Shown: positions 42,122-49,893 of the stretch, piece after piece
Layout: the number at the start of each line of letters is the position of its first letter
How positions within the stretch are numbered: the stretch's first letter is position 1
Assembly (NCBI GenBank): GCA_017552715.1
Contig: JAFZOW010000109.1
Coordinates: 1-49,893, forward strand
From: Lachnospiraceae bacterium
GTDB taxonomy: Bacteria > Bacillota > Clostridia > Lachnospirales > Lachnospiraceae
Reading direction: 5' to 3'
DNA: 49,893 nt
The notes under the pieces: generated by a model
The model's input: the letters and a program-made list of their open reading frames with translations, nothing else
Databases searched by the model: none
Told to the model about the DNA's origin: nothing
Program-made: the position numbers and the translations under genes

Positions 42122-42382
42122 ATGGAAGAGATCGAATTTCGTTACGACACCCAGCTGCTCATCGAAGGTGATGACCTGGATGAGGACGAAGTAAACGAGT
42201 ATATCACGGAGCATTTTAAGGGGGATTGCCTTCTGGCCGTAGGCGGTGACGGGGATCCCATCAAAATTCATTTTCATACCAATGAACCCTGGAAGGTGCT
42301 GGAATACTGCCGCAGCCTGGGGGAGATCTACGATATCGTGATCGAGGATATGGATCGTCAGTCCAGAGGGCTTCATGGCTGA
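42122..42382 (+). CDS. Stand-alone FakA/DAK2 C-terminal-like domain
   Basis: This 86-residue protein resembles only the last domain of DAK2/FakA fatty acid kinase proteins: FRYDTQLLIEG, GDCLLAVGGDGDPIKIHFHTNEPWKVLEY and IEDMDRQ. The kinase and middle domains are absent. In FakA this region helps bind the fatty-acid-carrying FakB. A separate domain could be an accessory subunit or a remnant. It overlaps the next gene by 8 bases. Confidence 0.75.
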   Translation: MEEIEFRYDTQLLIEGDDLDEDEVNEYITEHFKGDCLLAVGGDGDPIKIHFHTNEPWKVLEYCRSLGEIYDIVIEDMDRQSRGLHG

Positions 42383-43469
42383 GAATGCTATGGAAAAGCT
42401 GATCGCTCTGGTGCCGGCCTATTGTCCCGAGCAGAGCATGATCGAGTCGGTGCGGGAGCTTTCGGGCATCTTTCCCGCAGTGATCGTGGTGGACGACGGC
42501 TGCAGTGAAGAGTATGCGCCGATCTTTGATGCTGTACGGGAATTTCCCGGTGTCACGATCCTTGTGCATGAGCAGAACAAAGGCAAGGGCCGTGCGCTGA
42601 AGACCGGCTTTGCCTATGCTCTGGAGCATTATCCCGATGCATTGGGTGTGGTGACCCTGGATGCGGACGGGCAGCATACGGTGAAAGACACCATCGCCTG
42701 CTGTGAGGAATTCTTAAAACAGCCGAAAAGTATCGTATTCGGCTGCAGGGATTTTACCTCCGACAGCAAGATCCCTCCCCGGAGCCGTTTCGGGAACCGT
42801 CTTACCAGCCGGCTGCTCAAGTTTTTCTGCGATATAAGCTTATCGGATACCCAGACGGGCCTGCGGGTCCATGGGATGAGTTATCTGCCGAAGCTCCTTG
42901 AGGTTGAGGGGGATCGTTACGAATACGAGATGAACGTGATCTTCGCGGTGAAGGATCTGGATGTGCCCATTGTGGAGGTGCCCATCGAGGTTATTTATCT
43001 CGACGATAATGCCAGCTCGCATTTTAACCCCATCAAAGACTCGATGAAGATCTACAAGGTCTTCTTCAAGTTCATGTTATCCTCATTCGGCTCGGCCATA
43101 CTGGATTTCCTGATCTATTCGCTTTTGACCGTCCTGCTGGTCGGGGGATCCGTACCGGAATTTGTGCGCATTCATTACATCGGAGTCTCCACGGCAACGG
43201 CGCGTATCTGTTCCGGTATCTTCAATTATAATATCAATCGTCTGCTCTTTAAGACAAAGACAAAGGTGAAGAGTTCCGGACCGAAATACCTTGTGGTATG
43301 GCTGGTACAGATGGCGCTTTCGGCCTTGCTGGTCAAGACCCTGGTGCAGCAGCTGGGCTGGAATGACAAGCTCAGCAAGATCCCCGTGGATACGATCCTT
43401 TTCTTTATCAGTTATAAGGTACAGCAGCTGTGGGTTTTTCGAAAAGAGAAGGCAGGTGAAGAGGAATGA
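42375..43469 (+). CDS. Glycosyltransferase GT2-GtrA fusion
   Basis: ATG 42375 has GAGGG upstream. Residues 1-230 are a GT2 (DPM1/ALG5-like) domain with VVDDG (38-42), DADGQH (96-101) and a DTQTGLR motif. Residues ~235-360 are a four-helix GtrA-like membrane domain. Such fusions transfer a sugar to a lipid carrier (undecaprenyl phosphate) and may flip it. It is coupled to both neighbours by overlaps. Confidence 0.9.
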   Translation: MAENAMEKLIALVPAYCPEQSMIESVRELSGIFPAVIVVDDGCSEEYAPIFDAVREFPGVTILVHEQNKGKGRALKTGFAYALEHYPDALGVVTLDADGQHTVKDTIACCEEFLKQPKSIVFGCRDFTSDSKIPPRSRFGNRLTSRLLKFFCDISLSDTQTGLRVHGMSYLPKLLEVEGDRYEYEMNVIFAVKDLDVPIVEVPIEVIYLDDNASSHFNPIKDSMKIYKVFFKFMLSSFGSAILDFLIYSLLTVLLVGGSVPEFVRIHYIGVSTATARICSGIFNYNINRLLFKTKTKVKSSGPKYLVVWLVQMALSALLVKTLVQQLGWNDKLSKIPVDTILFFISYKVQQLWVFRKEKAGEEE

Positions 43470-44179
43470 TCGGTATTATCTGTGCGTTACCCGAGGAGTT
43501 GAAAGAGATCCGTGAAGGAATGGAGCCCGACGGGGAACTGGAGTTTTCCGGCATCCGTTACTATATGGGCAAGCTCTACGGCAAGGATGTGGTATGTGCC
43601 GTCTGCGGTGTAGGCAAGGTTTTTGCCGCGATCTGCACCCAGACCATGATATTGAAGTTCCATCCCGGGATGATACTGAACGTCGGTGTGGCAGGCTCGC
43701 TTTCCGACGGCCTTTCGGTGACGGATATCGTGATCGCACGCCAGCTGGTACAGCATGACATGGATGTGACGGCTCTTGGCGAGCCCCTGGGAAAGATCCT
43801 CGGCAGCGACATCCAGTATATCCCTACCGATGAAGAGATCCGGGACCGTCTCTTTTCCGCCATCATGGAACTGAATGCCGAAAATGCTTTCGGCGGGAAG
43901 GAAGTGAAGGCCCTGCAGGGTACGGTGGTGTCCGGCGACCAGTTCATTTCCTCCAAAGGGAAAAAGCAGCTGCTGGTAGAGATCTTTAAGGCTCTGGCCT
44001 GCGAAATGGAAGGTGCGGCGGTGGCACAGGTCTGTTATGTTAACAAGGTGCCTTTCTGCGTGCTGCGTTCCATCTCGGATTCGGCAGATTCCGGTGCAGG
44101 TCTTGACTATCCGGCCTTTGTGGCATTGGCTTCCGCCAATTCCGCCAAAGTAATACACAGATTCCTTCAGGAGTCCTAA
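43466..44179 (+). CDS. mtnN: 5'-methylthioadenosine/S-adenosylhomocysteine nucleosidase
   Basis: The start overlaps the previous stop (ATGA). The 237-residue protein has the MTAN pattern: MIGIICALPEE (catalytic Glu near residue 10), LNVGVAGSL, DVTAL, SGDQFIS, ACEMEGAAVAQV and SISDSAD with the catalytic Asp. It removes adenine from MTA and SAH, recycling products of SAM-dependent reactions. It lies in an operon with the glycosyltransferase, which looks accidental. Confidence 0.94.
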   Translation: MIGIICALPEELKEIREGMEPDGELEFSGIRYYMGKLYGKDVVCAVCGVGKVFAAICTQTMILKFHPGMILNVGVAGSLSDGLSVTDIVIARQLVQHDMDVTALGEPLGKILGSDIQYIPTDEEIRDRLFSAIMELNAENAFGGKEVKALQGTVVSGDQFISSKGKKQLLVEIFKALACEMEGAAVAQVCYVNKVPFCVLRSISDSADSGAGLDYPAFVALASANSAKVIHRFLQES

Positions 44180-44262
44180 TTTCGTCATTTTTTACATATC
44201 ATTTTCTGTATTACTGTGATACACTATATGGTAGGTTCAGGTCCAGGGAGGGACAAGATATC

Positions 44263-45849
44263 ATGGCGAAGAGAAAACTCAGCAAACTTGGGAAAAAGGT
44301 TCTGGCGGTGGTGCTCGCCGCTGCGGTGGTGTGCGTCTCCGTGCCCATCATTTCTTCGGCCAAATACAAAGTCAACAGTCGTTCTATAGTCAGTAACAAT
44401 ATCCACGACAATGATTATACGGATCGGAAACGTGTGGCAAACTGCTACATGACCGACAACGGCAACGGTACCTTTGCCCGTGTGGAGAACATGGGCGATA
44501 TCGTGCTGATCGAGAATTATAATTCTTCCCTTACCTGTCTGGGACAGCGTTTTATTGCTATGGAGCTGCCGGAATTCGGCGGTTTCTGGGGCGGCGCTGC
44601 CTATAATTATGTTCTTTTCGGCCAGAATAATACGGGCTGTGATGAAGGAGTGGAAGTCCTGCGGCTTGTGCGTTACGACAAGGCATGGAACCGACTGAAT
44701 TCCACATCCGTCTACGGAAATAATACGGCAGTACCTTTTATCGGCTGCAATACGGATTTCTCCGAATACGGTGATACGGTCTACGTACGCTGCGGGCATA
44801 TGTGCTATGACGGGCGTCAGGCAGTCATGACCTTTGCTTCCCGCAATTCGGACGGCGCTCTTATCCAGGTACAGTCCGGCATCACGGGCCGCGACGGCGG
44901 AGCTTATGCCGACAGTGCGGCTACCTTCATTGATGTTTCCGACGGTGCCGTAACCACACTGGATCATTCCCTGACCGATCCCCACGCCATCGTGTCGACG
45001 CGTTATAACGCACAGGCCGGCGGAGCCTTTATCTCAGGCTGTGCAACGGCGGATGCCCTGCTGCTTCCCGGTTATGCCGGGCAGACCACTCCGGGCACCA
45101 GCATCGGAGGTTACGAGGTTTCGGCCCAGTACCGTCTGGTCTTCGGTGTGACCAATCCCTACGACGGCAGCTCGCCGAACCGCAATATCTTTATCGCTAC
45201 GGTGCCGAAGAATGCCGATTCCACCGAGAATGTGCGTATCGCTTATGCCACCGGCTATGCTTACGGCGATCTGCCCGATGCCATGACGCCTTATGTAGTG
45301 AAGATGAACATCGACCAGTTTGTGGTGATCTGGGAGAACCGGGACGGCTATGCCGAGACGGAAACGGTGAATTACGTATTTGTAAACGGCTCCGGCCAGC
45401 TCACCAGTCAGGTATATTCCATGAGGGGCTGCCTGTCCGATTGCCAGCCCATCCTTTCCGGAGGAAAGATCGTATGGTATACCACCAATGCGGCAAAGTG
45501 TACGGTCTATTCCTTCCCTGCCGTGAATACGGGCGTTGCTCCCAGTAAAGAGGCAAAAGCCGCCATCGTTAACCGCGGTACGGATTATTCCAAAGTATAT
45601 GACTTTGCATATTACATCAACCGCTATCCGGATATGCGCGTGCTCTACCAGAACAATCCCGCCGGCGCTCTGCAGCATTTTGTGAGCTTCGGGATGTCGG
45701 AAGGTCGGCAGGCCAGCGAGAATTTCGATCCCATCGTTTACAAGAACAATTATGCGGATCTCCGTAATGCATTCGGTGATGACTGGAAACAGTATTATCT
45801 GCATTTTATCTCTTACGGCTATGATGAGGGACGGAACGCAAGGAATTGA
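44263..45849 (+). CDS. Secreted protein with C-terminal surface repeats
   Basis: The 528-residue protein starts MAKRKLSKLGKK, followed by a hydrophobic helix (13-30) ending ISSA-KYKV, a clear signal peptide with likely cleavage at about residue 33. The middle ~360 residues look like a beta-propeller or beta-sandwich (many short beta strands, Gly/Asn turns) without a catalytic motif that I know. The C-terminal 90 residues contain two related units (YDFAYYINRYPDM...HFVSFGMSEGRQAS and FDPIVYKNNYADL...HFISYGYDEGRNA), a motif I recall from clostridial surface proteins. It probably binds or displays on the cell surface. Confidence 0.7.
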   Translation: MAKRKLSKLGKKVLAVVLAAAVVCVSVPIISSAKYKVNSRSIVSNNIHDNDYTDRKRVANCYMTDNGNGTFARVENMGDIVLIENYNSSLTCLGQRFIAMELPEFGGFWGGAAYNYVLFGQNNTGCDEGVEVLRLVRYDKAWNRLNSTSVYGNNTAVPFIGCNTDFSEYGDTVYVRCGHMCYDGRQAVMTFASRNSDGALIQVQSGITGRDGGAYADSAATFIDVSDGAVTTLDHSLTDPHAIVSTRYNAQAGGAFISGCATADALLLPGYAGQTTPGTSIGGYEVSAQYRLVFGVTNPYDGSSPNRNIFIATVPKNADSTENVRIAYATGYAYGDLPDAMTPYVVKMNIDQFVVIWENRDGYAETETVNYVFVNGSGQLTSQVYSMRGCLSDCQPILSGGKIVWYTTNAAKCTVYSFPAVNTGVAPSKEAKAAIVNRGTDYSKVYDFAYYINRYPDMRVLYQNNPAGALQHFVSFGMSEGRQASENFDPIVYKNNYADLRNAFGDDWKQYYLHFISYGYDEGRNARN

Positions 45850-45888
45850 CGGACTTCCTTTTGCATGAGGAAGCAGGGGGTGAGGCAG

Positions 45889-46629
45889 ATGATGGATCAG
45901 AGCGATACAATCGAAAGGGTAAAAGAGATCATAGAAGACTCGCAGAAGATCGTGGTGATGATCGGTATCGGTGCGGTCATAGAGAGCGGCGGTGAAAATA
46001 TCTGGTCCTCCCGGGAGTGTTACCGTATAGAAGAATTCTATCATAAGTCTCCCGACGAGATGATGAGCGTCGGTTATTACAGCGCCCGCAGAGACAAGTT
46101 TTTTGATTTTTACAAAAGAGAGATCCTCGGGCCGGACCTGAAGCCGGCGTCGTTATATGAAGATGTCCGGAGACTGCAGGCCACGGGGAAAGTGCTTAAG
46201 GTCATTACCCAGAACTATTTCGATCTGGAACAGGAGGCAGGACTCAGTGACGTGGTGGGCCTGCACGGTAATATCAAGAACAATCACTGTACCCATTGCG
46301 GAAAGGAGTTTCCCGTGGAGTATATCCGTGAGTCGAAAGGTGTACCGCTCTGTGACGATTGCGGAGCCCCCATCCGTCCCGGAGTCCTGCTCTTCGGTGA
46401 GACCATCCACAACGATCTGATGACCGAGGCCGTGAATGCCTGTGAGGAAGCGGATATGGTGCTGATCCTCGGCACCAACATGTCGGACAGCATGGTGCGT
46501 TACTGTACGGGTAATTACGCGGGCGAGCATCTGGCTCTCATCACCAAAGAAGAGCATTACACGGATCGTTTTGCGGATTATGTGATACATGGCAAAGTGG
46601 GCGATGTCCTGCCCAAAGTAATTGCGTGA
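45889..46629 (+). CDS. Divergent Sir2 family (sirtuin-like) protein
   Basis: ATG 45889 is preferred because GGGGG lies 8 bases upstream; ATG 45865 has no site. In the 246 residues, the Rossmann core, the zinc ribbon (C134, C137, C155, C158) and H126 in GLHGN match sirtuins, as do RPGVLLFGE and LGTNMS. However, the NAD-binding GAGxS of the first loop is IGIGAVIESGG, and the TQNID motif reads TQNYFD, with the invariant Asp moved or replaced. Activity may differ from classic deacylation, for example ADP-ribosylation or NAD hydrolysis. Confidence 0.82.
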   Translation: MMDQSDTIERVKEIIEDSQKIVVMIGIGAVIESGGENIWSSRECYRIEEFYHKSPDEMMSVGYYSARRDKFFDFYKREILGPDLKPASLYEDVRRLQATGKVLKVITQNYFDLEQEAGLSDVVGLHGNIKNNHCTHCGKEFPVEYIRESKGVPLCDDCGAPIRPGVLLFGETIHNDLMTEAVNACEEADMVLILGTNMSDSMVRYCTGNYAGEHLALITKEEHYTDRFADYVIHGKVGDVLPKVIA

Positions 46630-46637
46630 CGGGTGAT

Positions 46638-47720
46638 ATGGCAGAAGAGATCAGGGAAAAAATGAATACGGCTGAAAACACGGATCCTCTGGTACCGGGA
46701 ACTTATCAGATCCGGAAGATCACCTCCCGGAAGAACAGCATGGAGCTTCTGGCCACGGCGGAGCATCTGGCAGCAGGAGGGTATGATAAAAAGCTCTTCG
46801 GAGTTCTTTCGCGTGTCTTCACGGAGCATAAGGGTTTTCACTATGAAGACCGGGAAGGAATGGAGGAGCTGGTAAACTCCATTATGGCTTCCTCTGTGCC
46901 TTCGGAGCTGAAGATGCAGACCTTTACATCTTTTGAGATCCCTGTGAAGTACAAGCCCGATACGGACACGGTCCTGCGCTGGGTGAAGGAATGCACCCCC
47001 AGGCGTATCAATATCGCCGGCTTTTTCCTTGCAGCCTATCAGTACGGCGCGGAGTGCTATCCCTGCATCCTGGGACAGCGCATGATATTCAGGGCTTATT
47101 TCTCCGTGGTGCCCGCAGCGGATGCGCTCTGTTTCTTTGAGGCCATGCTTCCCAAAGAGAATAAAGAGACCATCACCGGCGCTGTACGCATGATACGCAA
47201 TACCAAACGGCGTTTTACCTACACTGACGCGGATACGGAGACCCTTAAGCGGGTAACGGCAGCAGTATTTGCATCAAGGGAAGTGTTCTTCACTTCCAAG
47301 CTGCTCTATTGCCTGGCTTTCCATATCCCTGCCGCATATCTCCCCGAAAAGAGGGAGCTTTACAAGATGCTGAAGATCTCCATCAGTTACGAGGAGAATA
47401 CCACCCGTGATTTTGTGAAGCGTTATCATCTGGACTTTGATCTTTCGGAGGAAGCGATCTGCAAGTATCTGCTGGGTAACAAGAAGTCGGATAAGGAGCG
47501 TACGCTGGTATCGAGATTCGCGGGCCACGTAGTGAATGTGGAAGATGAAGCACTGCGGGGCAAGCTGATCCACGGAGCTTTCAAGCGGGGCGGTCTTTTC
47601 CGTATGTATGCGGGCTGCATGCAGGACGGTAAGGTGGATGAGCAGAAACAGAAGCGTTTTCATTATACGGATGAACAGATCGAGTGGGTGAAGAACCTGC
47701 CGGGCTTAAAGAAGGAGTGA
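46638..47720 (+). CDS. Hypothetical protein co-encoded with the sirtuin
   Basis: This 360-residue protein starts at ATG 46638 (or at GTG 46626, which overlaps the sirtuin stop). I do not recognise a family. It is rich in helices throughout (FTSFEIPVKYKP, INIAGFFLAAYQYG, MLPKENKETITGAVRMIRN) with no membrane helix, signal peptide or zinc motif, and may be a helical repeat protein. It sits tightly between the sirtuin and guaA (2-base gap to guaA), so the three are probably one operon. Confidence 0.65.
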   Translation: MAEEIREKMNTAENTDPLVPGTYQIRKITSRKNSMELLATAEHLAAGGYDKKLFGVLSRVFTEHKGFHYEDREGMEELVNSIMASSVPSELKMQTFTSFEIPVKYKPDTDTVLRWVKECTPRRINIAGFFLAAYQYGAECYPCILGQRMIFRAYFSVVPAADALCFFEAMLPKENKETITGAVRMIRNTKRRFTYTDADTETLKRVTAAVFASREVFFTSKLLYCLAFHIPAAYLPEKRELYKMLKISISYEENTTRDFVKRYHLDFDLSEEAICKYLLGNKKSDKERTLVSRFAGHVVNVEDEALRGKLIHGAFKRGGLFRMYAGCMQDGKVDEQKQKRFHYTDEQIEWVKNLPGLKKE

Positions 47721-47722
47721 GT

Positions 47723-49338
47723 ATGGAGAAGATCATCGTACTGGATTTCGGCGGTCAGTATAACCAGCTGATCGCCAGAAGGATACGCGAATGCAATGTC
47801 TATTGTGAGGTAAAACCCTATACGATGCCGATGGAGGAACTGAAAGCACTTGCCCCCAAAGGCATTATTTTTACGGGCGGTCCCAACAGCGTATACGACG
47901 AAGCGTCGCCGCATTACGATCCCGCGATCCTCGACCTGGGGATCCCCATCCTGGGCATCTGTTACGGTTCGCAGCTGATAGCCTACATGGCCGGCGGAAA
48001 GGTGGAGACCGCACCTGTAAGCGAATACGGGCATACGAATATCGAGGCGGATCCTTCTTCCGCTCTGTTTGCTGGCGTTCCCGGCGAGACTGTCGTATGG
48101 ATGAGCCATACGGATTATATCGCGCAGGTTCCCGACGGATATCGTATCACGGCTCATTCGGAGGTCTGCCCCGTGGCGGGTATGGAATGTGCAGAGAAAA
48201 AGATCTATGCCGTGCAGTTTCATCCCGAGGTGATGCATACGCGGGAAGGCATGCGTATGCTGCGGCATTTTGCCATCGACATCTGCGGCTGTAAGGGCGA
48301 CTGGCTCATGAACTCCTTTGTGGAAAGCTCCATCGCAAGCCTGCGTGAAAAGATCGGAAGCGGTAAGGTACTCTGTGCCCTTTCCGGCGGAGTGGATTCC
48401 TCGGTGGCAGCAGTGCTCCTGTCGAAAGCCGTCGGAAAGCAGCTGACCTGTGTATTTGTGGATCACGGTCTGCTTCGTCTGAACGAAGGCGATGAAGTGG
48501 AAGCCGTCTTCGGGCCTGACGGACCGTATGAGCTTAACTTTGTCCGTGTCAATGCGGCAGAACGCTATTATGAAAAGCTGAAGGGTGTGAAGAGCCGGAA
48601 CGCAAGCGCAAGATCATAGGCGAGGAATTCATACGCATCTTCGAAGAAGAGGCTAAAAAGATCGGAGCGGTGGATTATCTGGTACAGGGTACCATTTATC
48701 CGGATGTGATCGAGAGCGGTCTGGGAGATTCCGCCGTGATCAAGAGCCACCATAACGTGGGCGGACTTCCCTCCGTTGTGGATTTTAAAGAGATCATCGA
48801 ACCCCTGCGCATGCTCTTCAAAGATGAGGTGCGCCGTGCGGGACTGGAGCTTGGGCTTCCGCCCGAACTGGTCTATCGTCAGCCCTTCCCCGGACCGGGA
48901 CTGGGCGTGCGCATCATAGGCGAAGTCACAGCGGAAAAGGTGGCGCTGGTACAGAAGGCGGATGCCATCTACCGGGAAGAGATCGGAAAAGCCGCGGAAG
49001 AATGGCGCCGTGCAAATGCCTCGGACCATATCTACAGAAGCGGCATAGAGAGCGAGAAAGACCGCGTGCGCATCGATCCGCCCTGGATGCCCTCCCAGTA
49101 TTTTGCGGCTCTTACCAACATGCGCAGCGTGGGTGTCATGGGCGACTTCCGCACCTACGATTATGCCGTTGCCCTGCGTGCCGTCATCACCGACGACTTC
49201 ATGACCGCCGAATGTGCCGGCATCCCCTTCGAGGTCCTGCAGAAGGCCATGAACCGCATCGTCAACGAGGTCAAAGGCGTAAACCGCGTCCTCTACGACC
49301 TCACCTCCAAGCCCCCCGGGACGATAGAGCTTGAATAA
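47723..49338 (+). pseudogene. guaA: GMP synthase, frameshifted by one base
   Basis: AAGGAG lies 5 bases before ATG 47723. The amidotransferase part (GICYGSQ with C80; VQFHPEV) and the ATP pyrophosphatase part (SGGVDSS) are intact up to ~48591, then the frame ends at a TAG (48617-48619). The expected sequence resumes in the +1 frame (RKIIGEEF...), reaching the dimerisation domain and KPPGTIELE at the end. Adding one G at about 48592 (GAAGAG to GAAGGAG) restores a 538-residue protein of normal length. guaA is essential without external guanine, so a sequencing or assembly error is as likely as a true mutation. Confidence 0.9.
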
Positions 49339-49457
49339 TGTACAGATTCGCAGAAAGCCAGTATTTATGCGGGTTTGAGGCAGGTCAAAATCTTTCGTGA
49401 CAATAAAATGACAATATAAAGTCCCAAATCTGCTCTGCAGAGGGATGATATAAAACT

Positions 49458-49486
49458 TGTTCTCAGTTTACTGAGTGAACATTTTT
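49458..49486 (+). terminator. Likely terminator of the guaA operon
   Basis: TGTTC-TCAG-TTTA-CTGA-GT-GAACA forms a bulged hairpin followed by five T residues, 120 bases after the guaA stop. The gap from 49339 holds no gene. Confidence 0.55.
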
Positions 49487-49520
49487 GTCAGAAAGAAAAG
49501 GTTTAACACGGTAAAAAAAT

Positions 49521-49565
49521 ATAGCCGTAGTGAATGTATCTAATACATTTGCTACGGCTATTTTT
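49521..49565. terminator. Bidirectional terminator
   Basis: ATAGCCGTAG (49521-49530) and CTACGGCTAT (49552-49561), extended by GAATGTAT/ATACATT inside, form a long hairpin with T residues on the right (49561-49565) and an A run on the left (49513-49519). It can therefore end transcription from guaA and from the convergent gene at 49575. Confidence 0.85.
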
Positions 49566-49574
49566 GTTGCTTGT

Positions 49575-49893
49575 TTATTTGTTTTTGGGCTTGCGTTTGC
49601 GCTTTTGCTTTACAAGTTCCTCCGCTTTCTTCTCCTCAGGAAAAGGCTTATTATCGTCTTTCTTTCTGGGAGGAATGGGCATCACGTTGACATGGTTCTC
49701 ATCGAATACAGGTGTGGGAACAAGACCGAGATTACGCCTTGCAGTTTCCATTTCCATTCGCTGGGCCATAGGCATCTGATTTTTGGGGTTATCTATATCG
49801 GTACCTTTGACATCAGAGTGAGCAATCTGCCATTCGTGGTATTCCTCCTGAGTGATCTTGCCCTCCACCATAAGGTCGCGGATGCCACACCAA
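49575..49893 (-). CDS. Hypothetical protein, C-terminal part (runs off the window)
   Basis: The frame is open to the window edge (reading W-C-G-I-R-D-L upstream of the first ATG at 49871), so this is likely the C-terminal ~105 residues of a larger protein. It has a helical start (EGKITQEEYHEW), a middle with NPKNQMPMAQRMEMETARRNLGL, and a lysine-rich tail (KQKRKRKPKNK) like nucleic-acid-binding tails. No family can be named. Confidence 0.55.
   Translation of the reverse strand, partial: WCGIRDLMVEGKITQEEYHEWQIAHSDVKGTDIDNPKNQMPMAQRMEMETARRNLGLVPTPVFDENHVNVMPIPPRKKDDNKPFPEEKKAEELVKQKRKRKPKNK

Overview
The window looks like chromosomal DNA of a Clostridia member, most likely a Lachnospiraceae-type gut or rumen anaerobe. 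This is an inference. It rests on the moderate GC content, strong GGAGG-type ribosome binding sites, Gram-positive LexA boxes (GAAC-N4-GTTC), a CIRCE operator, an Rrf2-controlled metY-cysK locus, a YolD-like/UmuC polymerase pair, and a PTS-EIIC/EAL fusion. No rRNA, tRNA or CRISPR array was found.

Layout. (1) 1-1.3 kb: the end of an IS21-like element (partial istA, tandem terminal repeats) abuts a DUF998 membrane gene that has lost its 5' end. (2) 1.3-5.1 kb: a membrane-anchored Ntn-type amidase, a small hypothetical, and a PadR/DUF2812 pair behind a palindromic operator. (3) 5.3-9 kb: a palindromic repeat, a PAS-GGDEF-PAS diguanylate cyclase, glycerate kinase, a HAD protein and a 2H phosphoesterase. 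(4) 8.9-11.4 kb: an SOS locus with a winged-helix fragment, a Y-family polymerase and a divergent SRAP protein. (5) 11.4-18.9 kb: M48 protease, aldo/keto reductase, deacetylase, glycosyltransferase, ArsC-like, HD, NUDIX and methyltransferase genes. (6) 18.9-24.1 kb: HD-GYP, a divergent EIIC-EAL fusion, and a GH25 lysozyme. (7) 24.1-30.5 kb: a same-strand run with two metallo-beta-lactamase-fold enzymes, GNAT, tex, a TIM-barrel isomerase-like protein and a macro-domain protein. (8) 30.5-35.7 kb: a LexA-controlled YolD-like gene, a TetR-autoregulated FAD oxidoreductase, CIRCE-controlled hsp20 and a membrane GGDEF protein. (9) 35.7-42 kb: GH39 xylosidase, two Rrf2 regulators, a leader ORF, metY, cysK and a WYL regulator. 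(10) 42-49.9 kb: a GT2-GtrA fusion, MTA/SAH nucleosidase, a secreted protein, a divergent sirtuin, an unknown protein, a frameshifted guaA and a partial hypothetical.

How the parts work together. Four cyclic-di-GMP proteins lie in one window: two GGDEF, one HD-GYP and one EAL joined to a sugar-permease domain. The polymerase and its usual YolD-like partner lie 20 kb apart, yet each has the same promoter layout with two LexA boxes 37 bp apart. Cysteine/methionine synthesis (metY-cysK) carries the same CCTA-N9-TAGG operator as the nearby rrf2 gene, followed by a 22-codon leader ORF that ends in Met-Met-Arg-Cys. A structured repeat found upstream of the diguanylate cyclase also sits in frame inside the WYL regulator, with compensatory stem changes between copies.
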